DNA from: Bacteroides fluxus YIT 12057 | GTDB taxonomy: Bacteria > Bacteroidota > Bacteroidia > Bacteroidales > Bacteroidaceae | Direction of reading: 5' to 3' | Length of the DNA stretch: 64,000 bases | Assembly (NCBI RefSeq): GCF_000195635.1 | Contig: NZ_GL882637.1 | Location: 28,818-92,817, forward strand | Part shown: one piece after another, positions 35,363-44,967 of the stretch | Position numbering within the stretch: the stretch's first letter is position 1 | How the letters are laid out: each line of letters opens with the position of its first letter | The notes under the pieces: model-generated | What the model was told of the DNA's origin: nothing | The model's input: the letters and a program-made list of their open reading frames with translations, nothing else | Database searches by the model: none | Translations under genes and position numbers: made by a program

Positions 35363-36310
35363 TTACAACGGATATTCCTCAAAAGCATACAGCAATGTTG
35401 AAAGATACCGTTCGCCCGTATCGGGGAGCAAGGCGACAATCGTTTTCCCTTCATTCTCCGGCAACATCGCCAACCGGGTAGCGGCAGCTACGGCCGCCCC
35501 GGAAGATATACCGACAAGCAATCCCTCAAACTTCGCCAGCTCCCGTCCTGTGCGGATAGCTTCGTCATTGGATACCTGCAGCACCCCATCTACCACCGCC
35601 TCATTGTAATTCCCCGGAACAAAGCCTGCCCCTATTCCTTGAATCTTATGGGGACCGGGCTTCCCGCCGGAAAGTACGGGAGAATCCACCGGTTCCACAG
35701 CCACTACTTTCACAGCCGGATTATGCCTCTTCAAAGCAGCGCCCACACCGCTCACGGTACCCCCCGTACCTACCCCGGCCACAAAGACATCTACCCGTCC
35801 CTCCGTATCCCGCCAGATTTCCTGTCCGGTAGTACGCTCATGGACAGCAGGGTTGGCAGGATTATCAAATTGTTGCAGGATCAGTGAGCCCGGAGTATCC
35901 TGTTTCAGTTCTTCCGCACGGGCAATAGCCCCTTTCATCCCCTCAGCGCCCGGAGTCAGGATCAATTCCGCCCCAAGTGCCTTCAGCAGGTTGCGGCGTT
36001 CCAGACTCATGGTATCAGGCATCGTCAGGACCAGTTTATAGCCTTTGGCAGCGGAAACGAAAGCCAGCCCCACTCCGGTGTTGCCGCTGGTAGGCTCAAT
36101 AATGGTGGCTCCGGGTCTCAGCAATCCCTTCGCCTCGGCATCTTCTATCATGGCAAGAGCAATGCGGTCTTTCACACTGCCTGCTGGGTTGAAATATTCC
36201 AACTTGGCAACCACACGGGCCTTGAGACCCTTCTTTTTATTATAATTGTTCAACTCCAGCAAGGGAGTGTCGCCTACCAATTCGGTAAGGCTTCCGGCAA
36301 TCTTCTTCAT
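35363..36310 (-). CDS. cysK: Cysteine synthase A
   Basis: This PLP enzyme makes cysteine from O-acetylserine and sulfide. It has 315 residues. The PLP lysine is in [14 protein letters not shown] near residue 45, with the substrate loop TSGNTG near 73 and the phosphate-binding [10 protein letters not shown] near 181. [10 protein letters not shown] near 268 contains the Ser that contacts the PLP ring. It is divergent from the serine acetyltransferase gene across a 173-base gap, so the two steps of cysteine synthesis share one control region. CAAAAATA at 36351-36358 is its minus-strand -7 box. Confidence 0.96.
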   Translation of the reverse strand: MKKIAGSLTELVGDTPLLELNNYNKKKGLKARVVAKLEYFNPAGSVKDRIALAMIEDAEAKGLLRPGATIIEPTSGNTGVGLAFVSAAKGYKLVLTMPDTMSLERRNLLKALGAELILTPGAEGMKGAIARAEELKQDTPGSLILQQFDNPANPAVHERTTGQEIWRDTEGRVDVFVAGVGTGGTVSGVGAALKRHNPAVKVVAVEPVDSPVLSGGKPGPHKIQGIGAGFVPGNYNEAVVDGVLQVSNDEAIRTGRELAKFEGLLVGISSGAAVAAATRLAMLPENEGKTIVALLPDTGERYLSTLLYAFEEYPL

Positions 36311-36446
36311 ATATGATGCAGTTTAAATATTCATTCTTTTTCTGACAAGACAAAAATAGTGTCCTTTTGGTTCGGCAGAAATACCATAAACATGGTAAAT
36401 CCATACTATAAATGAGGGATATGTAGGAAATTTGGCGAATACTTTG

Positions 36447-36454
36447 TACCTTTG
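36447..36454 (+). promoter_or_regulatory. -7 box of the serine acetyltransferase gene
   Basis: TACCTTTG is 29 nt before the start codon. With the minus-strand box at 36351-36358 it defines a divergent cysteine-synthesis promoter region of about 100 bp. Confidence 0.55.
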
Positions 36455-36483
36455 TTGCCACTTTATTAATAAAGGATATCATA

Positions 36484-37383
36484 ATGAGTCCACTCAACTT
36501 TACCCACATCCTGACACAGGCAGTCGATGAGCTATCGGAAAGCGAATCTTACAAAGGACTGTTTCACCAGCATACGGATGGCAATCCACTGCCTTCGGCC
36601 AAAGCATTGTGCGACATCATTGAACTGGCACGTGCCATCATCTTTCCCGGATATTTCGGCAATTCCACGGTAAACAGCCGTACCGTCACCTACCACATCG
36701 GCGTCAACGTAGAACATCTGTTCGACCTGCTGACCGAGCAGATCCTTGCCGGACTCTGCTTTGCCGGCGACGGCGAGTGCAGCAGTTGCACCGAGATGCA
36801 GCGGGAAGAATCCGCCCTGCTCGCGGCCAAGTTCATCAGCCATCTGCCGGCAATGAGACGCATACTTGCCACCGACGTGGAAGCAGCCTACAATGGCGAC
36901 CCTGCCGCCCATTCGTTCGGTGAAGTCATCAGTTGCTATCCTGCCATCCGCGCCATCAGCAACTACCGCATCGCCCACGAGCTACTGGTACTGGGTGTCC
37001 CCCTTATCCCGCGTATCATTACGGAAATGGCCCACAGCGAAACGGGAATCGACATTCATCCGGGTGCCCAAATCGGCAGCCATTTCACCATCGACCATGG
37101 TACAGGCGTGGTAATCGGAGAGACTTGCATTATCGGAAACAACGTCAAGCTATATCAGGGCGTAACACTCGGCGCCAAAAGTTTTCCTCTGGATGAAGAC
37201 GGTAAACCCATCAAGGGCATTCCCCGCCATCCGATACTGGAGGACAATGTCATTGTATATTCCAATGCCACCATCCTGGGGCGCATCACCATAGGGCGCG
37301 GCGCAACCGTGGGCGGCAATATCTGGGTAACCGAGGACGTGCCCGCCGGAGCAAGGATCGTACAGACAAAGGCAAAAAAATAA
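36484..37383 (+). CDS. Serine O-acetyltransferase
   Basis: This cytoplasmic enzyme acetylates serine with acetyl-CoA, the first step of cysteine synthesis. It has 299 residues. A helical N-terminal domain of about 160 residues is followed by a left-handed beta-helix with hexapeptide repeats: IDIHPGAQIGSHFTIDHGTGVVIGETCIIG near residue 180 (catalytic His and Asp) and LEDNVIVYSNATILGRITIGRGATVGGN near 250. The length is of the long Bacteroidetes CysE type. The neighbour cysK, read divergently, encodes the next enzyme, and the two proteins commonly form a complex. Confidence 0.94.
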   Translation: MSPLNFTHILTQAVDELSESESYKGLFHQHTDGNPLPSAKALCDIIELARAIIFPGYFGNSTVNSRTVTYHIGVNVEHLFDLLTEQILAGLCFAGDGECSSCTEMQREESALLAAKFISHLPAMRRILATDVEAAYNGDPAAHSFGEVISCYPAIRAISNYRIAHELLVLGVPLIPRIITEMAHSETGIDIHPGAQIGSHFTIDHGTGVVIGETCIIGNNVKLYQGVTLGAKSFPLDEDGKPIKGIPRHPILEDNVIVYSNATILGRITIGRGATVGGNIWVTEDVPAGARIVQTKAKK

Positions 37384-37490
37384 GAGGTTGCCGACCCGGT
37401 TAATTAAACAGAAAACAGACAACGTACCTATGTGTTAAAGATAAAAAACACGTCAAGACCGTAGGGAATAACAAATAGTAAATAAATTAG

Positions 37491-39062
37491 ATGAGCGAAC
37501 AATCTTTTGAAATGATTGCCAAAACCTTCCAGGGACTGGAAGAGACACTGGCCGGAGAACTCACCGCATTGGGTGCCAACGACATTGAGATAGGACGCCG
37601 CATGGTGTCGTTCAGTGGAGACAAAGAAATGATGTACAAAGCCAACTTCTGCCTGCGTACGGCCATCCGCATCCTGAAACCCATCAAACACTTCACAGCC
37701 AAAAACGCTGACGAAGTTTACGAGCAAATCAAAGCCATCCATTGGGAGGACTACTTAGACACAGACAAGACCTTTGCCGTAGATGCCGTCGTATTCAGCG
37801 AAGAGTTCCGCCATTCCAAGTTCGTAGCCTATAAGGTAAAGGATGCCATCGTGGACTACTTCCGCGAGAAGAGCGGCGAACGTCCCGGCGTGCGTGTCAA
37901 CAAGCCCGACGTGCTGCTGAACATCCATATTGCCGAAACTCAATGTACACTTTCTCTCGACTCCAGCGGTGAATCCCTGCACCGCCGCGGTTACCGCCAG
38001 GAAGCGGTGGAAGCTCCGCTGAACGAGGTCTTGGCCGCCGGAATGATATTGATGACCGGCTGGAAAGGTGAATGTGACCTGATAGACCCGATGTGTGGTT
38101 CGGGAACCATCCCCATCGAAGCCGCCTTGATAGCGCGTAACATTGCCCCGGGCGTGTTCCGTAAAGAGTTCGCTTTCGAGAAGTGGATTGACTTCGACCA
38201 GGAACTGTTCGACACCATCTACAACGATGACAGCCAGGAACGCGAGTTCACCCATAAGATATACGGTTACGACAACAACCCGAAAGCCAACGAGATAGCC
38301 ACGCACAACATAAAAGCAGCAGGCGTCAGCAAGGACGTAGTGCTGAAACTTCAGCCTTTCCAGCAATTTGAGCAGCCTGCAGAGAAGTCCGTGATTATCA
38401 CCAACCCTCCCTATGGAGAAAGAATCTCGACCAATGACCTGCTGGGACTATATTCCATGATCGGCGAGCGGTTGAAACACGCCTTTACCGGCAACACCGC
38501 CTGGATACTCTCTTACCGTGAAGAATGTTTCGACCAGATCGGGCTGAAAGCAACCCAAAAGATTCCTTTGTTCAACGGTGCACTGGAATGTGAATTCCGC
38601 CAATATGAAATTTTTGACGGGAAATACAAAGAATTCCGCGAGGGTGGCGATGAGCTGAACAAGGGACGCAGGGAATTCCGTCCTGCATCGGGAGAAAGAA
38701 ATGAAAGACGGGAATTCCGCCCGCGTGAAAGAAGAGAATTCAATGACGGAGAGAGGCGCGAATTCCGCCCGCGTGAAAGAAGAGAATTCAATGACGGGGA
38801 GAAGCGCGAGTTCCGCCCGCGTGAAAGAAGAGAGTTCAATGACGGAGAGAGGCGCGAGTTCCGCCCGCGCGAAAGAAGAGAGTTCAATGACGGGGAGAGG
38901 CGCGAGTTCCGCCCGCGTGAAAGAAGAGAATTCAATAGCGGAGAGAGACGCGAGTTCAAGCCCCGCGAGAAAAGGGAGTTTGGCGCGGAGCGCAAGACAA
39001 GGTCAGGTGAATCCTATCCTGAAAGAAAGAGAAGGGAAACAGAAAAGAAAGAAGAAGATTGA
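37491..39062 (+). CDS. THUMP-domain RNA methyltransferase with Arg-rich repeat tail
   Basis: This SAM-dependent methyltransferase related to the RlmL N-terminal half (23S rRNA m2G) has 523 residues. The THUMP domain occupies about residues 50-160. The methylase part has IDPMCGSGTIPIEAALIARNIAPG near residue 200 (SAM site) and the catalytic TNPPYGERI near 304, an N6/N2-type NPPY motif. From about residue 385 the protein changes to a basic repeat tail: a 16-residue unit, FRPRERREFNDGERRE, is repeated five times and then degenerates (48-bp DNA units from 38712). Relatives usually end near residue 385-490 with a shorter basic tail. The tail probably binds RNA, which is inference. Confidence 0.92.
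   Translation: MSEQSFEMIAKTFQGLEETLAGELTALGANDIEIGRRMVSFSGDKEMMYKANFCLRTAIRILKPIKHFTAKNADEVYEQIKAIHWEDYLDTDKTFAVDAVVFSEEFRHSKFVAYKVKDAIVDYFREKSGERPGVRVNKPDVLLNIHIAETQCTLSLDSSGESLHRRGYRQEAVEAPLNEVLAAGMILMTGWKGECDLIDPMCGSGTIPIEAALIARNIAPGVFRKEFAFEKWIDFDQELFDTIYNDDSQEREFTHKIYGYDNNPKANEIATHNIKAAGVSKDVVLKLQPFQQFEQPAEKSVIITNPPYGERISTNDLLGLYSMIGERLKHAFTGNTAWILSYREECFDQIGLKATQKIPLFNGALECEFRQYEIFDGKYKEFREGGDELNKGRREFRPASGERNERREFRPRERREFNDGERREFRPRERREFNDGEKREFRPRERREFNDGERREFRPRERREFNDGERREFRPRERREFNSGERREFKPREKREFGAERKTRSGESYPERKRRETEKKEED
38712..38999 (+). repeat. 48-bp tandem repeat inside the methyltransferase gene
   Basis: Near-identical 48-bp units start at 38712, 38760, 38808, 38856 and 38904, with a degenerate sixth at 38952. 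Each encodes 16 residues. Differences are mostly GAA/GAG, CGT/CGC and similar silent or conservative changes, so the units are recent duplications kept in frame. Confidence 0.93.
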
Positions 39063-39114
39063 CCGTATGCTCTCTTGAGGATAAAAAAACAGAATAACGG
39101 AATCAACGAGAACG

Positions 39115-41394
39115 ATGATAAACAATATGAATACGAAAATTATAAATAAAGGTATTCTCGCACTGCTATTGGCAGTGCCTGCCCTATTTACAATAAACGT
39201 TATGGCGCAAGAACTGAAAAGGCCTACCTTGGAAGACTTGATTCCCGGAGGAAAGACATACCGTACCGCCGAGAACCTTCAGGGGTTGCAGTGGTGGGGC
39301 GACCTATGCATCATCTCCGGCAAAGACGAAGCAAAGGCTGTCAACCCGAAGACCGGTAAGGAGACCGTACTTTTTACCCGTGAAACCGTGAACCGTGCCT
39401 TAAAGGATGCCGGACTGAAAGAAATGCCGCATCTCAACAACCTGAAATATCCTTGGGCCGGATGCACGGAAACTTTGCTTCCTTCAACGCAACGCTACGC
39501 CGTTTACAATTGGCAGACAGGCGCAATAACCGGCCGCGACGACCTTCCCAAGGAACCGGCCGCCAATTACGATTACAACACGGCAAGCCGTAATCTGGCC
39601 TACACCGTAAAGAACAACCTTTACGTAAACGGACACTGCGTGAGCGTCGAACCGGAAGGCATTGTCTGCGGACAAAGCGTACACCGCAATGAATTCGGCA
39701 TTTCAAAAGGCACTTTCTGGAGTCCGGCAGGAAATCTGCTGGCTTTCTACCGGATGAACGAAAGCATGGTCACTTCTTATCCGTTAGTAGATATCACGGC
39801 AAGGACGGCAGTGGTGGACCCAATACGCTATCCTATGGCCGGCATGGCAAGCCATCAGGTACAGGTCGGCATTTACAATCCCACCACACAAAAGACCATC
39901 TATCTGAATACGGGTGATCCTACAGACCGATATTTCACTAATATAGCCTGGGCACCGGACGGCAAAAGCCTTTATCTGATAGAACTGAACCGCGACCAGA
40001 ATCATTCCAGACTCTGCCAATACAACGCAGAAACCGGAGAACTGCAACGAGTGCTCATCGAAGAAAAGCACGACAAGTATGTGGAGCCCCAGCATCCCAT
40101 CCTTTTCCTGCCGTGGGACGAGACTAAATTTATCTACCAAAGCCAACGTGACGGATACAACCATCTGTACCTCTACGACCTGGCGAAGCTATCGGCCGCC
40201 CATCGCTCCGCTTCCCCCGACACGGAAGAGGCGGAAAAGATATGGAAGCAAATAAAGAAAGCCGGAAGCGGAAAGGATATCAAAGAAGCCGTTGGCGTGC
40301 AACTGACGCAGGGAGACTGGCTGGTACAGGAGATTCTTGGTTTTAACGAAAAGAAAAAGGAAATCATCTTCACCGCCACCAAAGAATCTCCCTTACAGAG
40401 CAATACCTATAAGGTAAATGCAAATAACGGCAAAATCACTGCGGTAGGTAATAGCGAAGGGGTACACAGCCCTCTGCTGTCCGCATCCGGAGAGTATCTG
40501 ATTGACCGTTATTCCACTCCCCGGATTCCCCGTAACATTGATATTGTGTCCACCCGGAACCATGCAACCGTCAACCTGCTTACCGCAAAGAACCCGTACG
40601 AAGGTTACGAAATGCCCGATATAGAAGTAGGCACCCTCAAGGCAGCCGACGGGAAGACCGACTTGTACTACCGCATCATCAAACCCGCAAACTTCGATCC
40701 GGCAAAGAAATATCCCGCCATCATCTATGTATATGGAGGTCCACACGCCCAGATGATAACGAACGGATGGATGAATGCCGCAAGAGGATGGGATCTTTAC
40801 ATGGCCAACAAAGGATACATCATGTTCTCGCTCGACAATCGCGGAAGCAGCAACCGCGGACTGGAATTCGAAAACGCTACTTTCCGCCAGCTCGGCATTG
40901 AAGAAGGCAAAGACCAGGTGAAAGGCGTAGAATACCTGCGAAGCCTGCCCTACGTGGACGGCAATCGCATCGGTGTGCATGGCTGGAGCTTCGGAGGACA
41001 CATGACTACCGCATTGATGCTACGCTATCCGGAAATATTCAAGGTGGGCGTTGCCGGAGGTCCTGTCATCGACTGGGGCTATTATGAGGTCATGTACGGC
41101 GAACGCTACATGGATACCCCGCAAAGCAATCCGGAAGGTTACCGGCAATGCAATCTGAAAAACCTTGCCGGAAACTTGAAGGGACACCTGCTCATCATTC
41201 ACGATGACCACGACGATACCTGCGTGCCGCAACACACGCTCTCGTTCATGAAAGCCTGCGTGGATGCCCGCACCTATCCCGACCTGTTCATCTATCCCAC
41301 GCACAAGCACAACGTGCAGGGACGTGACCGTGTACATCTGCACGAAAAGATAACAAGGTATTTCGAGGACTATTTAGGGAATTGTGAATTTTGA
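39115..41394 (+). CDS. Dipeptidyl-peptidase IV (S9B family)
   Basis: This secreted or periplasmic serine exopeptidase removes N-terminal X-Pro or X-Ala dipeptides. It has 759 residues with a signal peptide (INKGILALLLAVPALFTINVMAQ). The N-terminal part forms the eight-bladed DPPIV propeller (for example GTFWSPAGNLLAFYRMNE and NIAWAPDGKSLYLIELNRDQ). The alpha/beta hydrolase domain carries the nucleophile in HGWSFGGHMTTALM near residue 626, Asp in IIHDDHDDTCVP near 700 and His in YPTHKHNVQGRDR near 734. It may be co-transcribed with purD, which begins 57 nt later. Starts at 39115 and 39127 are both possible. Confidence 0.94.
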   Translation: MINNMNTKIINKGILALLLAVPALFTINVMAQELKRPTLEDLIPGGKTYRTAENLQGLQWWGDLCIISGKDEAKAVNPKTGKETVLFTRETVNRALKDAGLKEMPHLNNLKYPWAGCTETLLPSTQRYAVYNWQTGAITGRDDLPKEPAANYDYNTASRNLAYTVKNNLYVNGHCVSVEPEGIVCGQSVHRNEFGISKGTFWSPAGNLLAFYRMNESMVTSYPLVDITARTAVVDPIRYPMAGMASHQVQVGIYNPTTQKTIYLNTGDPTDRYFTNIAWAPDGKSLYLIELNRDQNHSRLCQYNAETGELQRVLIEEKHDKYVEPQHPILFLPWDETKFIYQSQRDGYNHLYLYDLAKLSAAHRSASPDTEEAEKIWKQIKKAGSGKDIKEAVGVQLTQGDWLVQEILGFNEKKKEIIFTATKESPLQSNTYKVNANNGKITAVGNSEGVHSPLLSASGEYLIDRYSTPRIPRNIDIVSTRNHATVNLLTAKNPYEGYEMPDIEVGTLKAADGKTDLYYRIIKPANFDPAKKYPAIIYVYGGPHAQMITNGWMNAARGWDLYMANKGYIMFSLDNRGSSNRGLEFENATFRQLGIEEGKDQVKGVEYLRSLPYVDGNRIGVHGWSFGGHMTTALMLRYPEIFKVGVAGGPVIDWGYYEVMYGERYMDTPQSNPEGYRQCNLKNLAGNLKGHLLIIHDDHDDTCVPQHTLSFMKACVDARTYPDLFIYPTHKHNVQGRDRVHLHEKITRYFEDYLGNCEF

Positions 41395-41399
41395 ATTAT

Positions 41400-41451
41400 T
41401 CTCAATTCACAATCCACAACTCATAATTCATAATTCAAAACTCATAATTCA
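41400..41451 (+). repeat. AATTCA-rich degenerate direct repeats before purD
   Basis: The gap between the DPP IV gene and purD is filled by variants of CATAATTCA/CACAATTCA that run up to the purD ATG. There is no GC-rich stem and no promoter box. Confidence 0.6.
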
Positions 41452-42726
41452 ATGAAAATATTATTGTTAGGCTCAGGCGGCCGCGAGCACGCCTTGGCAT
41501 GGAAAATAGCCCAAAGCCCTAAAACAGAGAAGCTATACATTGCTCCCGGCAACGCCGGAACAAGCGCAGTAGGCGAAAACGTAAACATCAAAGCTACCGA
41601 CTTCAGCACACTCAAGGCATTCGCTCTTGAGAACAGCATCGACATGATCGTGGTAGGTCCCGAAGATCCTTTGGTACAAGGTATCTTCGACAGTTTCAAA
41701 GAAGATGAATCCACCCGCCATATCGCCATTATCGGTCCCACGGCCAAAGGTGCCCAACTGGAAGGAAGCAAGGAATTCGCCAAGGAATTCATGCAACGCC
41801 ACAACATACCGACAGCCCGCTACAAGAGCGTCACTGCACAGACACTGAACGAAGGCCTTGCCTTTCTGGAAACTCTTGAAGCTCCCTACGTGCTGAAAGC
41901 AGACGGTCTGTGTGCCGGCAAGGGCGTACTGATTCTGCCCACATTGGAAGAAGCCCAAAAAGAATTGAAGGAGATGCTGGGAGGCATGTTCGGCGATGCC
42001 AGCGCCACGGTAGTGATCGAAGAATTCCTCAGCGGTATAGAATGCTCCGTATTTGTCCTGACGGACAGCCGGAACTACAAAGTACTCCCTGTAGCCAAAG
42101 ATTACAAGCGTATCGGTGAGGGCGACAAAGGCTTGAACACCGGCGGTATGGGCAGCGTCACCCCTGTTCCTTTTGCCGACGACGAATTCATGGAGAAAGT
42201 CCGCACGCGCATCATTGAACCTACCATCAACGGGCTGCTCGAGGAGAACATCCTCTACAAAGGTTTCATCTTCCTCGGCCTCATCAATGTGAAAGGCGAG
42301 CCGATGGTCATTGAATACAACGTACGCATGGGCGACCCCGAAACCGAGAGCGTCATGCTGCGTATCCAAAGCGACATCGTGGAACTTTTTGAAGGCGTTC
42401 ATCAAATGAACCTCGATACCAAGTCACTGATACTTGATCCCCGCACTGCGGCCTGCGTCATGCTGGTAAGCGGCGGATACCCCGAAAGCTACGAAAAAGG
42501 CAAGGTGATGACCGGACTTGAGCAAGCTGCACAGACAGACAGCATCCTGTTTCATGCCGGAACTGCCTTGAAAGACGGAAATATCGTGACTAACGGTGGA
42601 CGCGTCATCGCTGTATGTTCGTATGGCGATACCAAAGAAGAAGCCCTCGCCAAGAGTTATAAAGTGGCCGACATGATAGATTTCGAAAAGAAATACTTCA
42701 GAAGAGACATCGGTTTTGATCTGTAG
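41452..42726 (+). CDS. purD: Phosphoribosylamine-glycine ligase
   Basis: This second enzyme of purine synthesis joins phosphoribosylamine and glycine with ATP. It has 424 residues of the ATP-grasp fold: N-terminal [32 protein letters not shown] near residue 66, ATP-binding [14 protein letters not shown] near 145, and the catalytic block [10 protein letters not shown] near 227, with [13 protein letters not shown] near 289. The C-terminal domain is complete. The gene order after it (membrane protein, DedA-like, mnmD) is close and in the same direction. Confidence 0.97.
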   Translation: MKILLLGSGGREHALAWKIAQSPKTEKLYIAPGNAGTSAVGENVNIKATDFSTLKAFALENSIDMIVVGPEDPLVQGIFDSFKEDESTRHIAIIGPTAKGAQLEGSKEFAKEFMQRHNIPTARYKSVTAQTLNEGLAFLETLEAPYVLKADGLCAGKGVLILPTLEEAQKELKEMLGGMFGDASATVVIEEFLSGIECSVFVLTDSRNYKVLPVAKDYKRIGEGDKGLNTGGMGSVTPVPFADDEFMEKVRTRIIEPTINGLLEENILYKGFIFLGLINVKGEPMVIEYNVRMGDPETESVMLRIQSDIVELFEGVHQMNLDTKSLILDPRTAACVMLVSGGYPESYEKGKVMTGLEQAAQTDSILFHAGTALKDGNIVTNGGRVIAVCSYGDTKEEALAKSYKVADMIDFEKKYFRRDIGFDL

Positions 42727-42735
42727 AAACCATAA

Positions 42736-43734
42736 ATGTATCGTACCAAACGACTCCAGACCCGGATTACGGCAGGGCGCCTGACACTCCCTGCCGCTAT
42801 CCTTATTTCAGTAACCTGCTGGATACTGACAGCCATCCTATTACCCGGAATGGAAGCACAGAAAACCGGTTATCCCCTTTGGGAGACGTTCAGCAGTATC
42901 TGTATCCCCGGATGGTCCTGCCGTTTCCTCAGTTTCATCTTATATGGTATCATAGGATATTTTCTGATAGAGCTGAACAATACGTTCGGCATTATCCGTA
43001 TGCGGGCATCCGTACAGACAGCTGTCTATTTCCTGTTGATATCTGTATGCCCCAGCATACACATGCTCTATGCGGGAGATCTGGCGGCAGCGGCATTCCT
43101 GATTGCCCTGTTTTTCCTGTTCAAAAGTTATCAGCATGCATCCCCTACAAGTTACCTTTTCCACACATTCGTGTTCATCGGCGTGGGCAGCATACTTTTT
43201 CCGCAACTTACGTTCTTCGCACCGGTTTTCTGGATAGGAGCCTACAACTTCCAGTCACTGAACCTCAAAAGTTTCCTCGCCTCACTGATAGGCTGGAGTG
43301 TACCTTATTGGTTCTTGTCAGGCTATGCCTATCTCTCCGGACAGACGGATATATTCTACCAGCCTTTCCGGGAGTTAGCAAACTTTACCCCTATCCGGCC
43401 GGATTTCCTGCCCTGGGAAATGGCTACCATCGGATACCTGCTTGTCCTGTTCCTGGTCAGTTCCATCCATTGCCTGATAACCGGTTATGAAGACAAGATA
43501 CGTACGCGCAGTTACCTGAACTTCTTGATTTTGCTGGATTTCTGCATTTTTGTCTATATCGGGTTACAATCGGCACTTAGCGTCCACCTGCTGTCTTTTC
43601 TGTTCATCGGAGTCAGCATTCTGGCGGGGCACCTGTTTGTATTGACCAACAGCCGCAGTTCCAACCTGTTCTTTATCTGCACATTTGTCGGACTGTTCCT
43701 CTTGTTCGGGTTTAATATATGGACGTTGAAATGA
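42736..43734 (+). CDS. Polytopic membrane protein of unknown function
   Basis: This inner-membrane protein has 332 residues and about ten hydrophobic helices (for example LPAAILISVTCWILTAILL, AVYFLLISVCPSIHMLYAG, LASLIGWSVPYWFLSGYAY, FFICTFVGLFLLFGFNIW). I recognise no catalytic motif. It resembles the Bacteroidetes-specific families of conserved hypothetical membrane proteins (DUF6427-like) found near purD, but I cannot confirm the family. It lies 9 nt after purD and 24 nt before a DedA-like gene, so it is part of the same transcript. Confidence 0.75.
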   Translation: MYRTKRLQTRITAGRLTLPAAILISVTCWILTAILLPGMEAQKTGYPLWETFSSICIPGWSCRFLSFILYGIIGYFLIELNNTFGIIRMRASVQTAVYFLLISVCPSIHMLYAGDLAAAAFLIALFFLFKSYQHASPTSYLFHTFVFIGVGSILFPQLTFFAPVFWIGAYNFQSLNLKSFLASLIGWSVPYWFLSGYAYLSGQTDIFYQPFRELANFTPIRPDFLPWEMATIGYLLVLFLVSSIHCLITGYEDKIRTRSYLNFLILLDFCIFVYIGLQSALSVHLLSFLFIGVSILAGHLFVLTNSRSSNLFFICTFVGLFLLFGFNIWTLK

Positions 43735-43758
43735 AGAATGAAATAAAGATATACTGAA

Positions 43759-44223
43759 ATGGAGACAATTACACAATTACTGATTGACTGGGGATATCTC
43801 GGACTGTTTATTTCCGCCTTGCTGGCAGGAAGCATCATCCCGTTCAGCTCCGAACTGGTCATGGTGGCACTGGTCAAAGTAGGGCTCAGCCCGGCCGTCT
43901 GTGTGCTTGCCGCCACTTTAGGGAATACCCTGGGAGGCATGACATGCTACTACATGGGACATCTCGGAAAGACAGACTGGATTGAGAAATATTTCAAAGT
44001 CAAAAAGGAAAAGATAGAAAAGACACAGCGTTTCCTGCAGGGGAAAGGCGCACTGATGGCCTTCTTCGCCTTTCTGCCCTTCGTAGGAGAAGCCATAGCC
44101 ATTGCACTGGGGTTTATGCGAAGCAATGTTTTCCTTACGACAACATCCATGTTTGCCGGCAAGCTGTTGCGGTACATTGCCATGCTGCTGGCTTTGCAGG
44201 GAGCCATTTCCATGATACACTGA
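43759..44223 (+). CDS. YqaA/DedA-family membrane protein (VTT domain)
   Basis: This small inner-membrane protein belongs to the SNARE-associated/VTT superfamily, whose members have been linked to lipid-carrier flipping and membrane homeostasis. It has 154 residues. The motifs LAGSIIPFSSELVMVALVKVG near residue 22 and NTLGGMTCYYMGHLG near 55 match the YqaA branch, with four helices, a charged loop (KKEKIEKTQRFLQGKG) and the final AGKLLRYIAMLLALQG. It follows the preceding membrane-protein gene by 24 nt. Confidence 0.9.
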   Translation: METITQLLIDWGYLGLFISALLAGSIIPFSSELVMVALVKVGLSPAVCVLAATLGNTLGGMTCYYMGHLGKTDWIEKYFKVKKEKIEKTQRFLQGKGALMAFFAFLPFVGEAIAIALGFMRSNVFLTTTSMFAGKLLRYIAMLLALQGAISMIH

Positions 44224-44245
44224 CAGACAGAGGCATACAGCCCAC

Positions 44246-44298
44246 CGGATATACAGGTATAATCTGTAGATACAACAAGACAGATAAACAGATGCAAC
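44246..44298. repeat. 22-bp-phased AGATRCAAC repeat reaching into the mnmD start
   Basis: AGATACAAC at 44268 and AGATGCAAC at 44290 are exactly 22 bp apart, and a weaker third unit lies at 44246. The second copy contains the ATG of mnmD (44292). The word is the same as in the block at 21230-21324. Confidence 0.7.
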
Positions 44299-44948
44299 GA
44301 ATAATAGAACAAACTGAAGACGGAAGTGCAACCTTGTTTGTACCCGAACTGAATGAACACTACCATTCGGTAAAGGGAGCACGTACCGAGTCCCTGCATA
44401 TCTTCATCGATATGGGGCTGAAAGCTGTATCCACCGCCCATCCACAGGTCCTTGAAATAGGTTTCGGAACCGGCCTGAACGCACTGCTCACCCTGGAAGC
44501 AGCCGAAGCGGACAAACGCCCCGTGCACTACACCGGCATCGAACTTTATCCGCTTGCCTGGGAAGAAGTAGATGTACTGAAATACAGCGACAACCCGTTA
44601 TTCAAGACACTGCATTCGGTACCGTGGGAAGAAGATGTAGCCATCACCCCTTACTTCACCTTGAAGAAAATACGGGAAGACGCAAGAAAAGCAGTAAACA
44701 CTAAGCGCTCCTTCGACGTTATCTATTTCGATGCCTTTGCCCCCGAAAAGCAGCCGGAAATGTGGGACGAGGCACTTTTTCGGAATTTATACACAAGTAT
44801 GAATGCAGGCGGAGTACTGACCACCTATTGCGCCAAAGGCATCATACGCCGGATGCTTCAATCCGTCGGATTCAAAGTGGAGCGCCTTCCGGGACCTCCC
44901 GGAGGCAAGCGGGAAATATTGCGCGCCTCAAAAGTAAGTGAAATATAA
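44292..44948 (+). CDS. mnmD: tRNA 5-methylaminomethyl-2-thiouridine methyltransferase MnmD
   Basis: This SAM-dependent enzyme finishes the wobble modification mnm5s2U34 in tRNA; in Bacteroidetes it is the stand-alone form without the FAD-dependent MnmC1 domain. It has 218 residues. Motifs are EHYHSVKGARTESLHIFI near residue 22, the SAM loop LEIGFGTGLNALLTL near 54, FDVIYFDAFAPEKQPEMWDEALF near 138 and TYCAKGIIRRMLQSVGFKVERLPGPPGGKREILRA at the end. The start codon lies inside a 22-bp repeat unit, with no clear ribosome site, so initiation may be unusual. It is 20 nt before the znuA-like gene. Confidence 0.93.
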   Translation: MQRIIEQTEDGSATLFVPELNEHYHSVKGARTESLHIFIDMGLKAVSTAHPQVLEIGFGTGLNALLTLEAAEADKRPVHYTGIELYPLAWEEVDVLKYSDNPLFKTLHSVPWEEDVAITPYFTLKKIREDARKAVNTKRSFDVIYFDAFAPEKQPEMWDEALFRNLYTSMNAGGVLTTYCAKGIIRRMLQSVGFKVERLPGPPGGKREILRASKVSEI

Positions 44949-44967
44949 ACCTATTTATGATTTGACA

